NCBI GenBank assembly: GCA_016709995.1
Contig: JADJLQ010000002.1
Location: forward strand, 868,001-932,000
Reading direction: 5' to 3'
Source of the DNA: Saprospiraceae bacterium
Lineage (GTDB): Bacteria > Bacteroidota > Bacteroidia > Chitinophagales > Saprospiraceae
Length of the DNA: 64,000 bases
Part shown: positions 26,514 to 34,408 of the stretch, piece by piece
Numbering within the stretch: the stretch's first letter is position 1
Layout of the letters: every line of letters starts with the position of its first letter
Notes under the pieces: model-generated
Database searches by the model: none
The model's input: only the letters and a program-made list of their open reading frames with translations
Told to the model about the DNA's origin: nothing
Position numbers and translations under genes: made by a program

Positions 26514-27446
26514 TTATTTACCCAAAACCTTTCTGAGGAGTTCTACACTTTTCTTCACACCGGTATCTGCTGCTTCATTGCCTTCAAACTCAATGGAAAT
26601 ATACCCTTTGTAACCAACATTATTCAATATAGATATAATCCGATCATAATCCAGTTCCAGCGAATACCATACTCCTCCCCCATAATAAGTCTTGGCCTGG
26701 ACAAAACAAGTGTATGGGGCGATCTTCTCCAGTTTTGAATAAGGATTTTCGAGAAAATTGCCCGTATCCATCAGCAATTGAAGCCAGGGACTATCCACTG
26801 CTTTCATAATGCGTAGCATTCCTTCGGGAGTGGACCCGAGGCCCCAGTGATTCTCCAGCGCGAGCAAGACTCCAAGATCTTCTGCAGTACGCATACATTG
26901 ATTGATGCTATCGATACACCATTTGAAGGCATCCGTCTCGGTATATCCATCGATCGCAGGTTCCTGGCCTCGCTGCGCCATAAATTCGTCAAAGGATTTT
27001 ATGGTCCCCCAGCGGCCTGTATTGAGTCTCATACAGGGTATACCCATATCCGCTGCTAACTGCATACAGTGGATCGTATGGTCTATATGCTTTTTGAGTT
27101 CCGCCTGATCCGGTGTCACGAAACCCTGGTGTATGGACAGGCAGGTCATGGCGATCCCATTGACAAAAGCATGTCGTTTGAGTCTATTGATATAAGTTTT
27201 TTCTTCACTTTCCATTTGGCGGTGAAGCACATCGATGCCATCCAATCCTAACATGGCTGCCTGGTCGATTACTTTTTCTATCGGGTATTTGTCCCCTTTA
27301 AAATGCCAATAGGAATAGCTGGACACACTCAGCTTGATGTCCGGCCTGAGGGAGATAAGATCAAGCTTTTTTTCAGGTGAAGAATGAATAGCCAATGGAG
27401 CTAATGGAAGCAGGCTGCCTGATTTGAGAAAATGTCTTCTTTGCAT
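26514..27446 (-). CDS. Sugar phosphate isomerase/epimerase-like TIM barrel with Tat leader
   Basis: 310 residues. Residues 1-25 form a twin-arginine leader (QRRHFLKSGSLLPLAPLAI). The rest matches the xylose-isomerase-like TIM barrel (AP_endonuc_2): 'LGLDGIDVLH', 'CMRLNTGRWG', 'LALENHWGLGSTPEGML', 'WLQLLMDTGNF', 'YISIEFEGNEAADTG', with the Glu, Asp, His and Glu that bind the divalent metal. Exported Bacteroidota members are thought to isomerise or epimerise free sugars or to work with oxidoreductases; no oxidoreductase is adjacent here. It begins the unit isomerase-tspO-GH9-ybeY on the - strand. Confidence 0.87.
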   Translation of the reverse strand: MQRRHFLKSGSLLPLAPLAIHSSPEKKLDLISLRPDIKLSVSSYSYWHFKGDKYPIEKVIDQAAMLGLDGIDVLHRQMESEEKTYINRLKRHAFVNGIAMTCLSIHQGFVTPDQAELKKHIDHTIHCMQLAADMGIPCMRLNTGRWGTIKSFDEFMAQRGQEPAIDGYTETDAFKWCIDSINQCMRTAEDLGVLLALENHWGLGSTPEGMLRIMKAVDSPWLQLLMDTGNFLENPYSKLEKIAPYTCFVQAKTYYGGGVWYSLELDYDRIISILNNVGYKGYISIEFEGNEAADTGVKKSVELLRKVLGK

Positions 27447-27458
27447 GATCGAAAATAA

Positions 27459-27510
27459 GAATCAGAATTCAGACTTCAGAATCAGATTTCAGAGTCTGAT
27501 GTCTGACTCA
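27459..27510. repeat. TCAGA/TCTGA-rich intergenic repeat, copy A
   Basis: The gap between the isomerase start and the end of glgE is filled by degenerate TCAGA and TCTGA units (ATCAGAATTCAGACTTCAGA, then TCTGATGTCTGACTCA). The last 28 bases align with 31403-31430 at about 21 positions. It can fold back on itself and resembles intergenic REP-like elements. Confidence 0.55.
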
Positions 27511-29454
27511 CACCCTCACTTCAAACAAATGAAACGGCAGACCCGGATCGAGGGCTACATAATTCCACTCCTGCTGCCAGATCCAACTATTACTACTGAT
27601 CATATCCTGTACTACAAACTGCTGACCCGGATGTACTCCAATCCGTTGGAGAGGAGCCTGCAAACTGCCTGCTTGTTTTTCGTAGGGGTTGAGATTGACG
27701 ACACAGAGTATTTTGTCACTGCCATCGTCATTCTGCTTGTAGTAGGCCAGGAGGTGATCATTCTGCACTGGTACATTTTGCCAGTTATTGGTCTCCTGCA
27801 AAGCCGGATGCGCCTTTCGAATCTTATTAAGCATGGTGATGAGCATAGTGATGGGATTGCGGGCTGCCCAGTCCCAATGGTAAATCTCATACTTTTCTGA
27901 ATTGTAATATTCTTCCCTGCCGGGCATAGCCTGGTGCACCATCATTTCATAAGCCGGGCCATACATGCCATAGTTGCTACTCAAGGTCGCAGCCAGGAAA
28001 ATACGGATCATATACAGTGACTGGTTGGCATTTTGCATCGGGAAAGTATTGATATCGGGTGTATTGGGCCAAAAATTGGGTTTAAACACCTCTGCCGTGG
28101 AGCCTGTGGTCAGCTCATTCATATAACCGATCAATTCTTGTTTGGAGTTTTTCCATGAGAAATAGGTATAACTCTGCGTAAACCCGATTTTACCCAAATG
28201 AAACATCAGGGCCGATCTGGTGAATGCCTCCGATAAAAATAGAATGTCCGGATAGTCCTTTTTTATTTCGGCGATCAGCCATTCCCAGAAGACGAATGGT
28301 TTGGTATGCGGATTGTCTACTCTGAATATGGTCACTCCTTCTTTGATCCAATAAACTACTACATCACGGATGGCTGTCCAGAGTGCCTTCCAATCTTCTG
28401 TCTCGAAATAAATCGGCAGGATGTCCTGGTATTTTTTGGGCGGATTTTCTGCATATTGTACAGTACCATCACTGCGCCATTTGAACCAGGCAGGATGTTC
28501 TTTGACCCAGGGATGATCCGGTGCACATTGAAGCGCAAAATCCATGGCGATCTCTATGTCCATCGCTTTTGCTTTTGCCATTAAGTCTTTGTAGTCAGCT
28601 AGCGTGCCCAGGTCCGGATGGATAGCATCATGACCTCCGAGTTTACTCCCAATGCCCCAGGGCGAACCTACATCCTCAGGTCCGGCGATGGTAGCATTGT
28701 TTTTTCCTTTGCGATTGATTTCACCGATAGGATGAATAGGAGGAAAATACAATACATCAAAACCCATTTCTTTGACCCGGGGCAACAGTCGAACACAGTC
28801 TTTAAAGGTTCCGTGCTGACCTGAGATCTCCGAGGCAGAGCGGGGGAAAAACTCATACCAGGCACTGAACAAAGCTTTTTTACGGTCAACATATACTTCA
28901 TATACCTTGCTATAGGAAATGTATTTTTTTTCAGGCGCGGTGTATAATATATGTTGTAGTTCGTTGGATAGTGCAGCTTGTACTGCTGCCTCATATTGGT
29001 CATCATCCCGAATAAGGGCAAGCGCATTTTTCAATAAAGTGATGGATGCTTTATCCCCTTTTTTTGATTTAATCAGGGATTCGAGCAGCTCGATTCCATC
29101 ATGCAGTTCGGTTCGGACATATTGCCCATCTTGAACTTTTTTGTACAAGCCTTCTCTCCAGGTCAGCCCATGATCAACCCAGCCGGCGACGCGATATTGC
29201 CAAAGGCCCTGCGCAGTCACCTGGAATCGTCCACTATACCGATCTTCTGCATGCCCCCAGATACGGTGAGCATCCCATTCCTTCTGGCTCGCTGGTTTAA
29301 ACTGCAACTCTGCCTGGATGATATCATGTCCATCACACAGAACCTGGGCATCTACCTGTACCCATTGACCCACAACCCGGCGAATAGAATATTGTCCGCC
29401 ATCTACTACCGGTGAAAGAATCCCGGCAAATACCCGACTTTGTCCGTTTATCAT
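27508..29454 (-). CDS. glgE: Alpha-1,4-glucan:maltose-1-phosphate maltosyltransferase (GlgE)
   Basis: 648 residues, the usual GlgE length. The N-terminal beta-sandwich (about 1-120) and the GH13_3 barrel are present. Diagnostic motifs: 'YFPPIHPIGEINRKGKNN', 'GSPWGIGSKLGGHDAIHPDLG', the nucleophile Asp in GVTIFRVDNPHTKPF, the acid Glu in 'LFLSEAFTRSALM', and 'NFWPNTPDI'. GlgE extends alpha-1,4-glucan from maltose-1-phosphate in the cytoplasm. Its usual partners (TreS, Pep2 maltokinase, GlgB) are not in this window, so it is either scattered or uses another source of maltose-1-phosphate. Confidence 0.95.
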   Translation of the reverse strand: MINGQSRVFAGILSPVVDGGQYSIRRVVGQWVQVDAQVLCDGHDIIQAELQFKPASQKEWDAHRIWGHAEDRYSGRFQVTAQGLWQYRVAGWVDHGLTWREGLYKKVQDGQYVRTELHDGIELLESLIKSKKGDKASITLLKNALALIRDDDQYEAAVQAALSNELQHILYTAPEKKYISYSKVYEVYVDRKKALFSAWYEFFPRSASEISGQHGTFKDCVRLLPRVKEMGFDVLYFPPIHPIGEINRKGKNNATIAGPEDVGSPWGIGSKLGGHDAIHPDLGTLADYKDLMAKAKAMDIEIAMDFALQCAPDHPWVKEHPAWFKWRSDGTVQYAENPPKKYQDILPIYFETEDWKALWTAIRDVVVYWIKEGVTIFRVDNPHTKPFVFWEWLIAEIKKDYPDILFLSEAFTRSALMFHLGKIGFTQSYTYFSWKNSKQELIGYMNELTTGSTAEVFKPNFWPNTPDINTFPMQNANQSLYMIRIFLAATLSSNYGMYGPAYEMMVHQAMPGREEYYNSEKYEIYHWDWAARNPITMLITMLNKIRKAHPALQETNNWQNVPVQNDHLLAYYKQNDDGSDKILCVVNLNPYEKQAGSLQAPLQRIGVHPGQQFVVQDMISSNSWIWQQEWNYVALDPGLPFHLFEVRV

Positions 29455-29630
29455 AATTGAATATGGATGTTTGGGGGCTAAAATAGAGCATTTTCGGCAG
29501 GATAGTTAAGATTTTTGGTCTATTTGATTGTTAACTGGATGGAGGTTGTTGCCTTCCAGCTTAATATTAAGCCAATCTCCTCGAAGTGGTCGCAAACTCC
29601 TGCCAAACTATGACCAAAAAATGGTGACTT

Positions 29631-29864
29631 TCAACTTCCTCCCCATTTTCTTAGCTTTCCATACGCCACCAACGTATACACTGCACTGATCATCAATACC
29701 TGGAATCCCCAGTTGATCAAAGTATCACTTACAGAATGAGAATCCCGATCGATCACCCTAAATTGATAGGCTGCATACCCCAACGCCATCATCAGGATCA
29801 CCCAGCCTGGCATGCTCGTCGGTATGTAAAAACAGGATACTCTTTTAAACCAGGTATTGTTCAT
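29631..29864 (-). CDS. Small membrane protein, third gene of the sigma-factor operon
   Basis: 77 residues with two hydrophobic helices (about 15-35 and 47-66) and short polar ends. No family recognised. It starts 15 bp after the stop of the 145-residue membrane protein and so is probably part of the same transcript as the ECF sigma factor. Confidence 0.6.
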   Translation of the reverse strand: MNNTWFKRVSCFYIPTSMPGWVILMMALGYAAYQFRVIDRDSHSVSDTLINWGFQVLMISAVYTLVAYGKLRKWGGS

Positions 29865-29879
29865 ATTTCAATTATTTAT

Positions 29880-30317
29880 TTAAAATGTGAGGACTAATAA
29901 GAATAAGGACAATAAGATCATCAATATATTAAACCATACAAACCTTAAAAATGGCATAACGGGAGGGCCGCCAGCCAGAAAATAAACTCGCCGAACACTG
30001 ACCGCATTGATCCAGATCATGACCAGAGGCAAGACATAAAACAAGATCACTACTTTGTACGAAGAGGACAAAACAAATTCATACAAATAGAGAAAAAAAT
30101 TGCCTTCAGGATCAAACAACGCTTTCATCAAAAACATAGCTACAACATATAGTGGTAAGGAGATCCACCACAGACTGAGTACAGATTTTTCTTTGGCTTT
30201 AATGATTTCCTGAGCTAACATGGATTCGTGTTTTAGCTTATCGACTTCCGGTTTGGTCATCTTCAATAGTTTTTCTTCAAACTCATCCATTTTCACATCA
30301 ATAATGTAATAGGTCAT
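29880..30317 (-). CDS. Membrane protein coupled to an ECF sigma factor (possible anti-sigma)
   Basis: 145 residues from the ATG at 30317, whose ATGA overlaps the TGA stop of the sigma gene, indicating translational coupling. Residues 1-50 are soluble and charged (MDEFEEKLLKMTKPEVDKLK), followed by three hydrophobic helices. A cytoplasmic N-terminal region joined to membrane helices and encoded directly behind a sigma factor is the layout of an anti-sigma factor, but no FecR, zinc-finger (ZAS) or other named anti-sigma motif is present. Function therefore inferred from position only. Confidence 0.65.
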   Translation of the reverse strand: MTYYIIDVKMDEFEEKLLKMTKPEVDKLKHESMLAQEIIKAKEKSVLSLWWISLPLYVVAMFLMKALFDPEGNFFLYLYEFVLSSSYKVVILFYVLPLVMIWINAVSVRRVYFLAGGPPVMPFLRFVWFNILMILLSLFLLVLTF

Positions 30318-30865
30318 AGTTGGTTGCACTTCATTCGGAGTCTTTCGAGTCCTCGGGACAATAGAGATTTGATAGTACCCTCTTTGATATCCAGAATCTC
30401 AGCGATCTCTTTATTGTTTTTACCTTCAAAGTATCGCAGGGCAATGACTTCCTGGTATGGAATAGACAATGTTTTGAGCTGCTCGACGACCAGAAGATAT
30501 TGTTGATGAACCTGCAATTCTGCTTCTAATCGCTCCCTGTCATCTTGAATATACTGCGCAAACTGTCCATCTTGTTGTAACCTTGTAAGTAAAGTGGTAT
30601 ATTTTTTCTTATTCCTGAAGTAAAGATTGATTTCATTGCTGGCGATACGGTATAGCCAGACTTTGACCGGGATACCTCTATAGTCGAAACGATTAATGTT
30701 CTGAAAAGCTTTTGCAAAAGTCTCTGCGGACACCTCTGCAGCCACTTCAAAAATCCCGATCCGGCGAAATACATAACCAAAAATCGCTTTATAAAACTGC
30801 CTGAACAGCTCTGAGAAAGCTTCAGGATTCTTCTTAATTCGGTCTATTAACTCTTCCTCTGACAA
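30314..30865 (-). CDS. ECF-type RNA polymerase sigma factor
   Basis: 183 residues. Region 2: 'FSELFRQFYKAIFGYVFRRI', 'ETFAKAFQNINRFDYRGIPVKVWLYRIASNEINLYFRNKK', which binds core polymerase and the -10 element. Region 4 (about 125-180): IPYQEVIALRYFEGKNNKEI and IKEGTIKSLLSRGLERLR, the helix-turn-helix for the -35. There is no region 3 and no C-terminal extension. It probably controls an envelope or stress response together with the membrane protein encoded behind it. Confidence 0.93.
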   Translation of the reverse strand: MSEEELIDRIKKNPEAFSELFRQFYKAIFGYVFRRIGIFEVAAEVSAETFAKAFQNINRFDYRGIPVKVWLYRIASNEINLYFRNKKKYTTLLTRLQQDGQFAQYIQDDRERLEAELQVHQQYLLVVEQLKTLSIPYQEVIALRYFEGKNNKEIAEILDIKEGTIKSLLSRGLERLRMKCNQL

Positions 30866-30951
30866 AATATAAGTTCAATAATACAAAGATGTCCATTTGG
30901 TTGCGAACGAAGGCGACAAACCATTTGCCGGGTTCACTCGTTTATTAAGAT

Positions 30952-31371
30952 ATGAAACTAAGAATGATGCATATTATAAGAATGATGCTTATTGGATGGC
31001 TACTTACCATGATGGCATGCAATAAGTCTATGGTAGAGACTACTGTTGACTGTCCGCTTGCTCCCAATCAATCCGTGCTGGTGAGAAAAGGTTGTGAAGC
31101 CTACGTATTTGCCCTTACACAAAAAAGTGTAGACTCAGAGGCAGAATGGACAGATATATTTTCTAAAAAAAAGTATCAAAATGCCATCTCTGTGCTCAAT
31201 TATTGCGACGGTTCGGTAGAGAGTTTATTGCTGCAGGATCTTCAGGTGGGTGACAAAGTACTCATGGATCTCACGCCTACCCAGGATCGTTGTCTGATAC
31301 TTTGCTTTGCATTTGAAGATGCTCCGAAATTTGGGTACAATGCTAAAAACATTAGTCTTTGTAGTCAGTGA
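30952..31371 (+). CDS. Small lipoprotein of unknown function
   Basis: 139 residues. A basic, hydrophobic N-terminus ends MMACNKS, a lipobox with Cys23, so the protein is probably lipid-anchored. The mature part holds six further cysteines, suggesting disulfides in the periplasm; no domain is recognised. It is divergent from the sigma factor gene with about 85 bp between them, so the two may share a control region. Confidence 0.7.
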   Translation: MKLRMMHIIRMMLIGWLLTMMACNKSMVETTVDCPLAPNQSVLVRKGCEAYVFALTQKSVDSEAEWTDIFSKKKYQNAISVLNYCDGSVESLLLQDLQVGDKVLMDLTPTQDRCLILCFAFEDAPKFGYNAKNISLCSQ

Positions 31372-31382
31372 TTTTAGATTTC

Positions 31383-31440
31383 ATACAGCAGATTTCAAAA
31401 TCAGACTTCAGACTTCTGAATCTGACGGCTGACATCTGGC
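31383..31440. repeat. TCAGA/TCTGA-rich intergenic repeat, copy B
   Basis: Between two convergent genes. TCAGACTTCAGACTTCTGAA is followed by TCTGACGGCTGACATCTGG. Same unit and arrangement as copy A at 27459-27510. It can fold into imperfect hairpins and may end transcription from both sides. Confidence 0.55.
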
Positions 31441-31447
31441 CCCTGAA

Positions 31448-32803
31448 TCACTCCAGGTAGTTTGTAGTCACACTACCTAAGCTATCGTGATATATCTTGG
31501 TCAATTCATCTTCGAAAAAAAACTTTTCTTCTCCGAAGGCTGGTTTTAATTCGTCGATCCAACCGGCTTTGTCATCGTACGCAGCAAAAAATGGTCTTGC
31601 AGCCCAGTCAGGATTTCTCCCCTGCAAAAATCGAAGCACGATCACTTTCTTTCTGACTCCATTTAACGGGATTTCGGTGATCCCCAATATCTGCACCTTA
31701 CCTGGCGCACAGGACATGCTTGGCCCTCTTACTGTCCGGCAGATTCCACTCACCTGCTGATATGCATGTTGAAAAATTTCCCACGCTTTGACCAGGGGTA
31801 TTGAAAAATATTCTTGTGCCCCTGTGTCGCGAGCTACAAACATATAATATGGGATACAATTATTATTTACTTGTAACCGCCACATTTCTGCCCAGATCTC
31901 TGGTGTGTCATTAATGTTTTTCATAATTGGCGATTGGGTTCTGATTTGAGCACCAGTGCTTCTTAAAATCCGCATGGCTTCGATGACAGCAGTTGTTTTG
32001 AGCTCGACCGGATGATTAAAGTGAGCCATGATCGCCAGATTAATTCCTTTTTTTACAATTTTTTCAAAAAGGTTTAATAATTCCCCGGCATCAGTATCTG
32101 TGAGAAATTTATAAGGCCAGTACCCTAGTGCTTTGGTCCCGATCCTAATGGTTTGCAGATTGGGTATATCCGCTTCGAGGAGGGGTTCGAGGTAGGCAGC
32201 CAGGCTTTTGGCTTTCATAATGAGCGGATCACCGCCTGTAAATAATATGTCTGTCACTTCAGTATGTATTTTGACATATTTCACCAGGAGTTCTGTCTCG
32301 CGCATTGCAAATTTCCATTCATCAATGCCAACAAACTGGGGCCAGCGAAAACAAAAAGTGCAATAGGCATGACAGGTCTGGCCATTGCTCGGGAAGAACA
32401 ATAAGGTTTGTTTGTATTTATGCTGTACACCGGTCATTTTTACTCCATCGATCTCAGGCACATTGTGATCCATTTGTCCCGCAGGATGTGGATTTAATTG
32501 GGCCCTGATCTTATTGGCGGTAGCTTTGAGCTCATCTTTGCCGGGCTTTTTTCTAAGTAGCGCAGCCATTTCTTCAAAATGTTCCGGGATGAGCATCTCT
32601 TTCTGCGGAAAGGTCAGGATAAACATAGGATCATTGGGGACATTGTCCCAATTGATCAACTCGTTGACCACATAATTATTTGATTTAAATGGAAGCACAT
32701 TGCCGACCACTTCAATGTTAAATAACTGCTCTTCAGTCAATTTTTCAATTTGAGGGATCTGCCTGAAATTATTCAGAGAATAGGCTTTATAATTATTTAT
32801 CAT
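31448..32803 (-). CDS. KamA-like radical SAM aminomutase-family enzyme
   Basis: 451 residues. The cluster motif CHAYCTFC (Cys144, Cys148, Cys151) and 'DILFTGGDPLIM' match lysine 2,3-aminomutase relatives. In clostridial KamA the PLP lysine sits in DAPGGGGK and Asp293 and Asp330 hold the substrate epsilon-amino group. Here the first aspartate seems kept ('MFVARDTGAQ', D326) but the PLP region reads SCAPGK: K369 is kept, three glycines are missing, and the Asp330 position is Cys365. The substrate is therefore unlikely to be lysine. It follows an aminotransferase by 3 bp, so the two form an operon and probably act in one pathway on an amino acid. Reaction unknown. Confidence 0.85.
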   Translation of the reverse strand: MINNYKAYSLNNFRQIPQIEKLTEEQLFNIEVVGNVLPFKSNNYVVNELINWDNVPNDPMFILTFPQKEMLIPEHFEEMAALLRKKPGKDELKATANKIRAQLNPHPAGQMDHNVPEIDGVKMTGVQHKYKQTLLFFPSNGQTCHAYCTFCFRWPQFVGIDEWKFAMRETELLVKYVKIHTEVTDILFTGGDPLIMKAKSLAAYLEPLLEADIPNLQTIRIGTKALGYWPYKFLTDTDAGELLNLFEKIVKKGINLAIMAHFNHPVELKTTAVIEAMRILRSTGAQIRTQSPIMKNINDTPEIWAEMWRLQVNNNCIPYYMFVARDTGAQEYFSIPLVKAWEIFQHAYQQVSGICRTVRGPSMSCAPGKVQILGITEIPLNGVRKKVIVLRFLQGRNPDWAARPFFAAYDDKAGWIDELKPAFGEEKFFFEDELTKIYHDSLGSVTTNYLE

Positions 32804-32806
32804 ATT

Positions 32807-34108
32807 TTACTTTTTTAACCATTCATTGATTTTGATAACTCCCAGGATCACTTTTGGACAATAATATTTATTAAAATCATTCGGTAGCGGTTCATGCAAT
32901 GGAATGGTTTTGGAAGCAGACAATACACTGGCGCCATCGAAATCAACATAGGCCATTCTCGCAGTAAATTCATTTTCATTGCGGTTAAAAGCACTGCCAT
33001 GCAGAATCGCTACCCCGGTTTCATCAAGCAGCCTGGAGCAAAGTTGTGAGGAGGTAGTGATGCCACGGGATTTTAATTTTTCTGAAAATGCTGAAAAATC
33101 CAGAAATAAATAAAATCCTCCGATAGGTCGATGCGTCTTCACACCGGCATCGATCAAGATATCAGCACATTCTTGTCCAAGAGAAAATAATATCCTTCGT
33201 ACATGCCACAGATATTCTTCGATTTCAAGTCCTCCCTTAAAAGCTTGGATCGCGGCATACTGAATGGGTGCACTGACAGAGGTATACGTTTCGCTGGCGA
33301 CCACAGCCATTTTATCCAAAAGCCAATGGAGATTGGCTGGAAAAGTAAAGGTGCCCAATCTCCAGCCTCCTGCCCCGCACCATTTGGATATCCCAGAACT
33401 AATGATGGTCCCTTCCGGATAAAACTTGCTGATAGATATATGATGCCCTTTGTGATGAAGTTGACCATAAATTTCATCTGATAAAATCATGATGTTATAA
33501 TCTTTGGCAAGGGCCGCTATCTCCATCAAATCATCTTCATTAAAAGTGATACCATCGGGGTTGCCCGGGTAATTCATGATCAAGACCGCAGGATCATTTT
33601 TTTTAGCACGTGCCTCTAAAAAAGTTTTAAATAATTTTGGCGACAACTGCCATTGGTCCTCATAGGTACTATGTATGATCGAAATTTTTTTGCCTAATAT
33701 TTTAGCCTGAGGGACATAGGACACCCAGGAGGGACTCACTATAATTACTTCCCCTCTAAAAGCGAGTTGCAATAAAAACAATAACTCCTTGGACCCCGGT
33801 CCAATTAAAACATATTCCGGTTGTGCATTGATACCATCTTTTCTTCGATGGAAATCAGCTACAGCTTCTCTGAGTGCCGGAAGCCCTCGGACAGGTAGGT
33901 AATCTTTTTGAGGGGCATTCAATCGTAATGCTTTGACTACACTGTCCGGCACTGGAAATGGAGACTGTCCTAATCCAAATCGATATACAGTTTTTCCTTC
34001 TGAGATCAGTTTTTTTGATCGTTCATTAATAGCGAGTGTGTCTGATTCATCCAATCCAATGAGGGTGGGATTGATAAGGTCCAGGGTTGAATATGTATCT
34101 GTCGTCAT
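32807..34108 (-). CDS. Class I/II PLP-dependent aminotransferase
   Basis: 433 residues of fold-type I. Motifs seen: 'YRFGLGQSPFPVPDSV' at the N-terminus, 'KDYLPVRGLPALREAVADF', 'VLIMNYPGNPDG' with the conserved Asn, 'ILSDEIYGQLHHKG' with the cofactor Asp and Tyr, and the Schiff-base lysine in SGISKWCGAGGWRLG. Closest in pattern to aspartate/aromatic aminotransferases. Its substrate is not evident; the tight coupling to the KamA-like gene (3-bp gap) suggests that it makes or uses the aminomutase substrate or product. Confidence 0.9.
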   Translation of the reverse strand: MTTDTYSTLDLINPTLIGLDESDTLAINERSKKLISEGKTVYRFGLGQSPFPVPDSVVKALRLNAPQKDYLPVRGLPALREAVADFHRRKDGINAQPEYVLIGPGSKELLFLLQLAFRGEVIIVSPSWVSYVPQAKILGKKISIIHSTYEDQWQLSPKLFKTFLEARAKKNDPAVLIMNYPGNPDGITFNEDDLMEIAALAKDYNIMILSDEIYGQLHHKGHHISISKFYPEGTIISSGISKWCGAGGWRLGTFTFPANLHWLLDKMAVVASETYTSVSAPIQYAAIQAFKGGLEIEEYLWHVRRILFSLGQECADILIDAGVKTHRPIGGFYLFLDFSAFSEKLKSRGITTSSQLCSRLLDETGVAILHGSAFNRNENEFTARMAYVDFDGASVLSASKTIPLHEPLPNDFNKYYCPKVILGVIKINEWLKK

Positions 34109-34408
34109 GCTGCAAAAAAGTTGTAGGAATGAATGTGAGTCATGGCAAATGTTTAATCATTGTTTAACAGGTCGCATTCAAGTCCGAATGCCAATTAATT
34201 AGGAAGGATGCTATCACTGCTATTTACTACCAAGTCAAGAGCGGCTTACACAAAGTACAATTGAATGCGCTGGAAAAGCGAATACCTTTGCGTGTACCAA
34301 TTATTCATTGGCGGTGATTTACAAAGTTAATCAATTTACCAGTTATAGAGGACCTAAATGACCGTTAGGCCAAAAACATAAATCAAGTTAAGTATTAACT
34401 GCAATTGT
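34109..34408. other. Geneless stretch between aminotransferase and clan-D-like glycosidase
   Basis: 300 bp. Contains two opposed -7-like boxes: TACCTTTG on the + strand (34283-34290) and TAACTTTG on the - strand (34322-34329). The latter could drive the aminotransferase-KamA operon with a leader of about 200 nt; the former would read toward the next gene in antisense. Neither is supported by more than sequence. Confidence 0.35.

Noticed and set aside
24795..28584. Many open frames of 60-130 codons on the strand opposite to GH9, the isomerase and glgE
   Set aside because: They lie fully inside long genes with clear domain motifs and have no signal peptides, promoters or family motifs of their own.
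29615..29660. Intergenic zone between glgE and the small membrane protein checked for a riboswitch
   Set aside because: No conserved riboswitch core seen; only ordinary AT-rich intergenic sequence.
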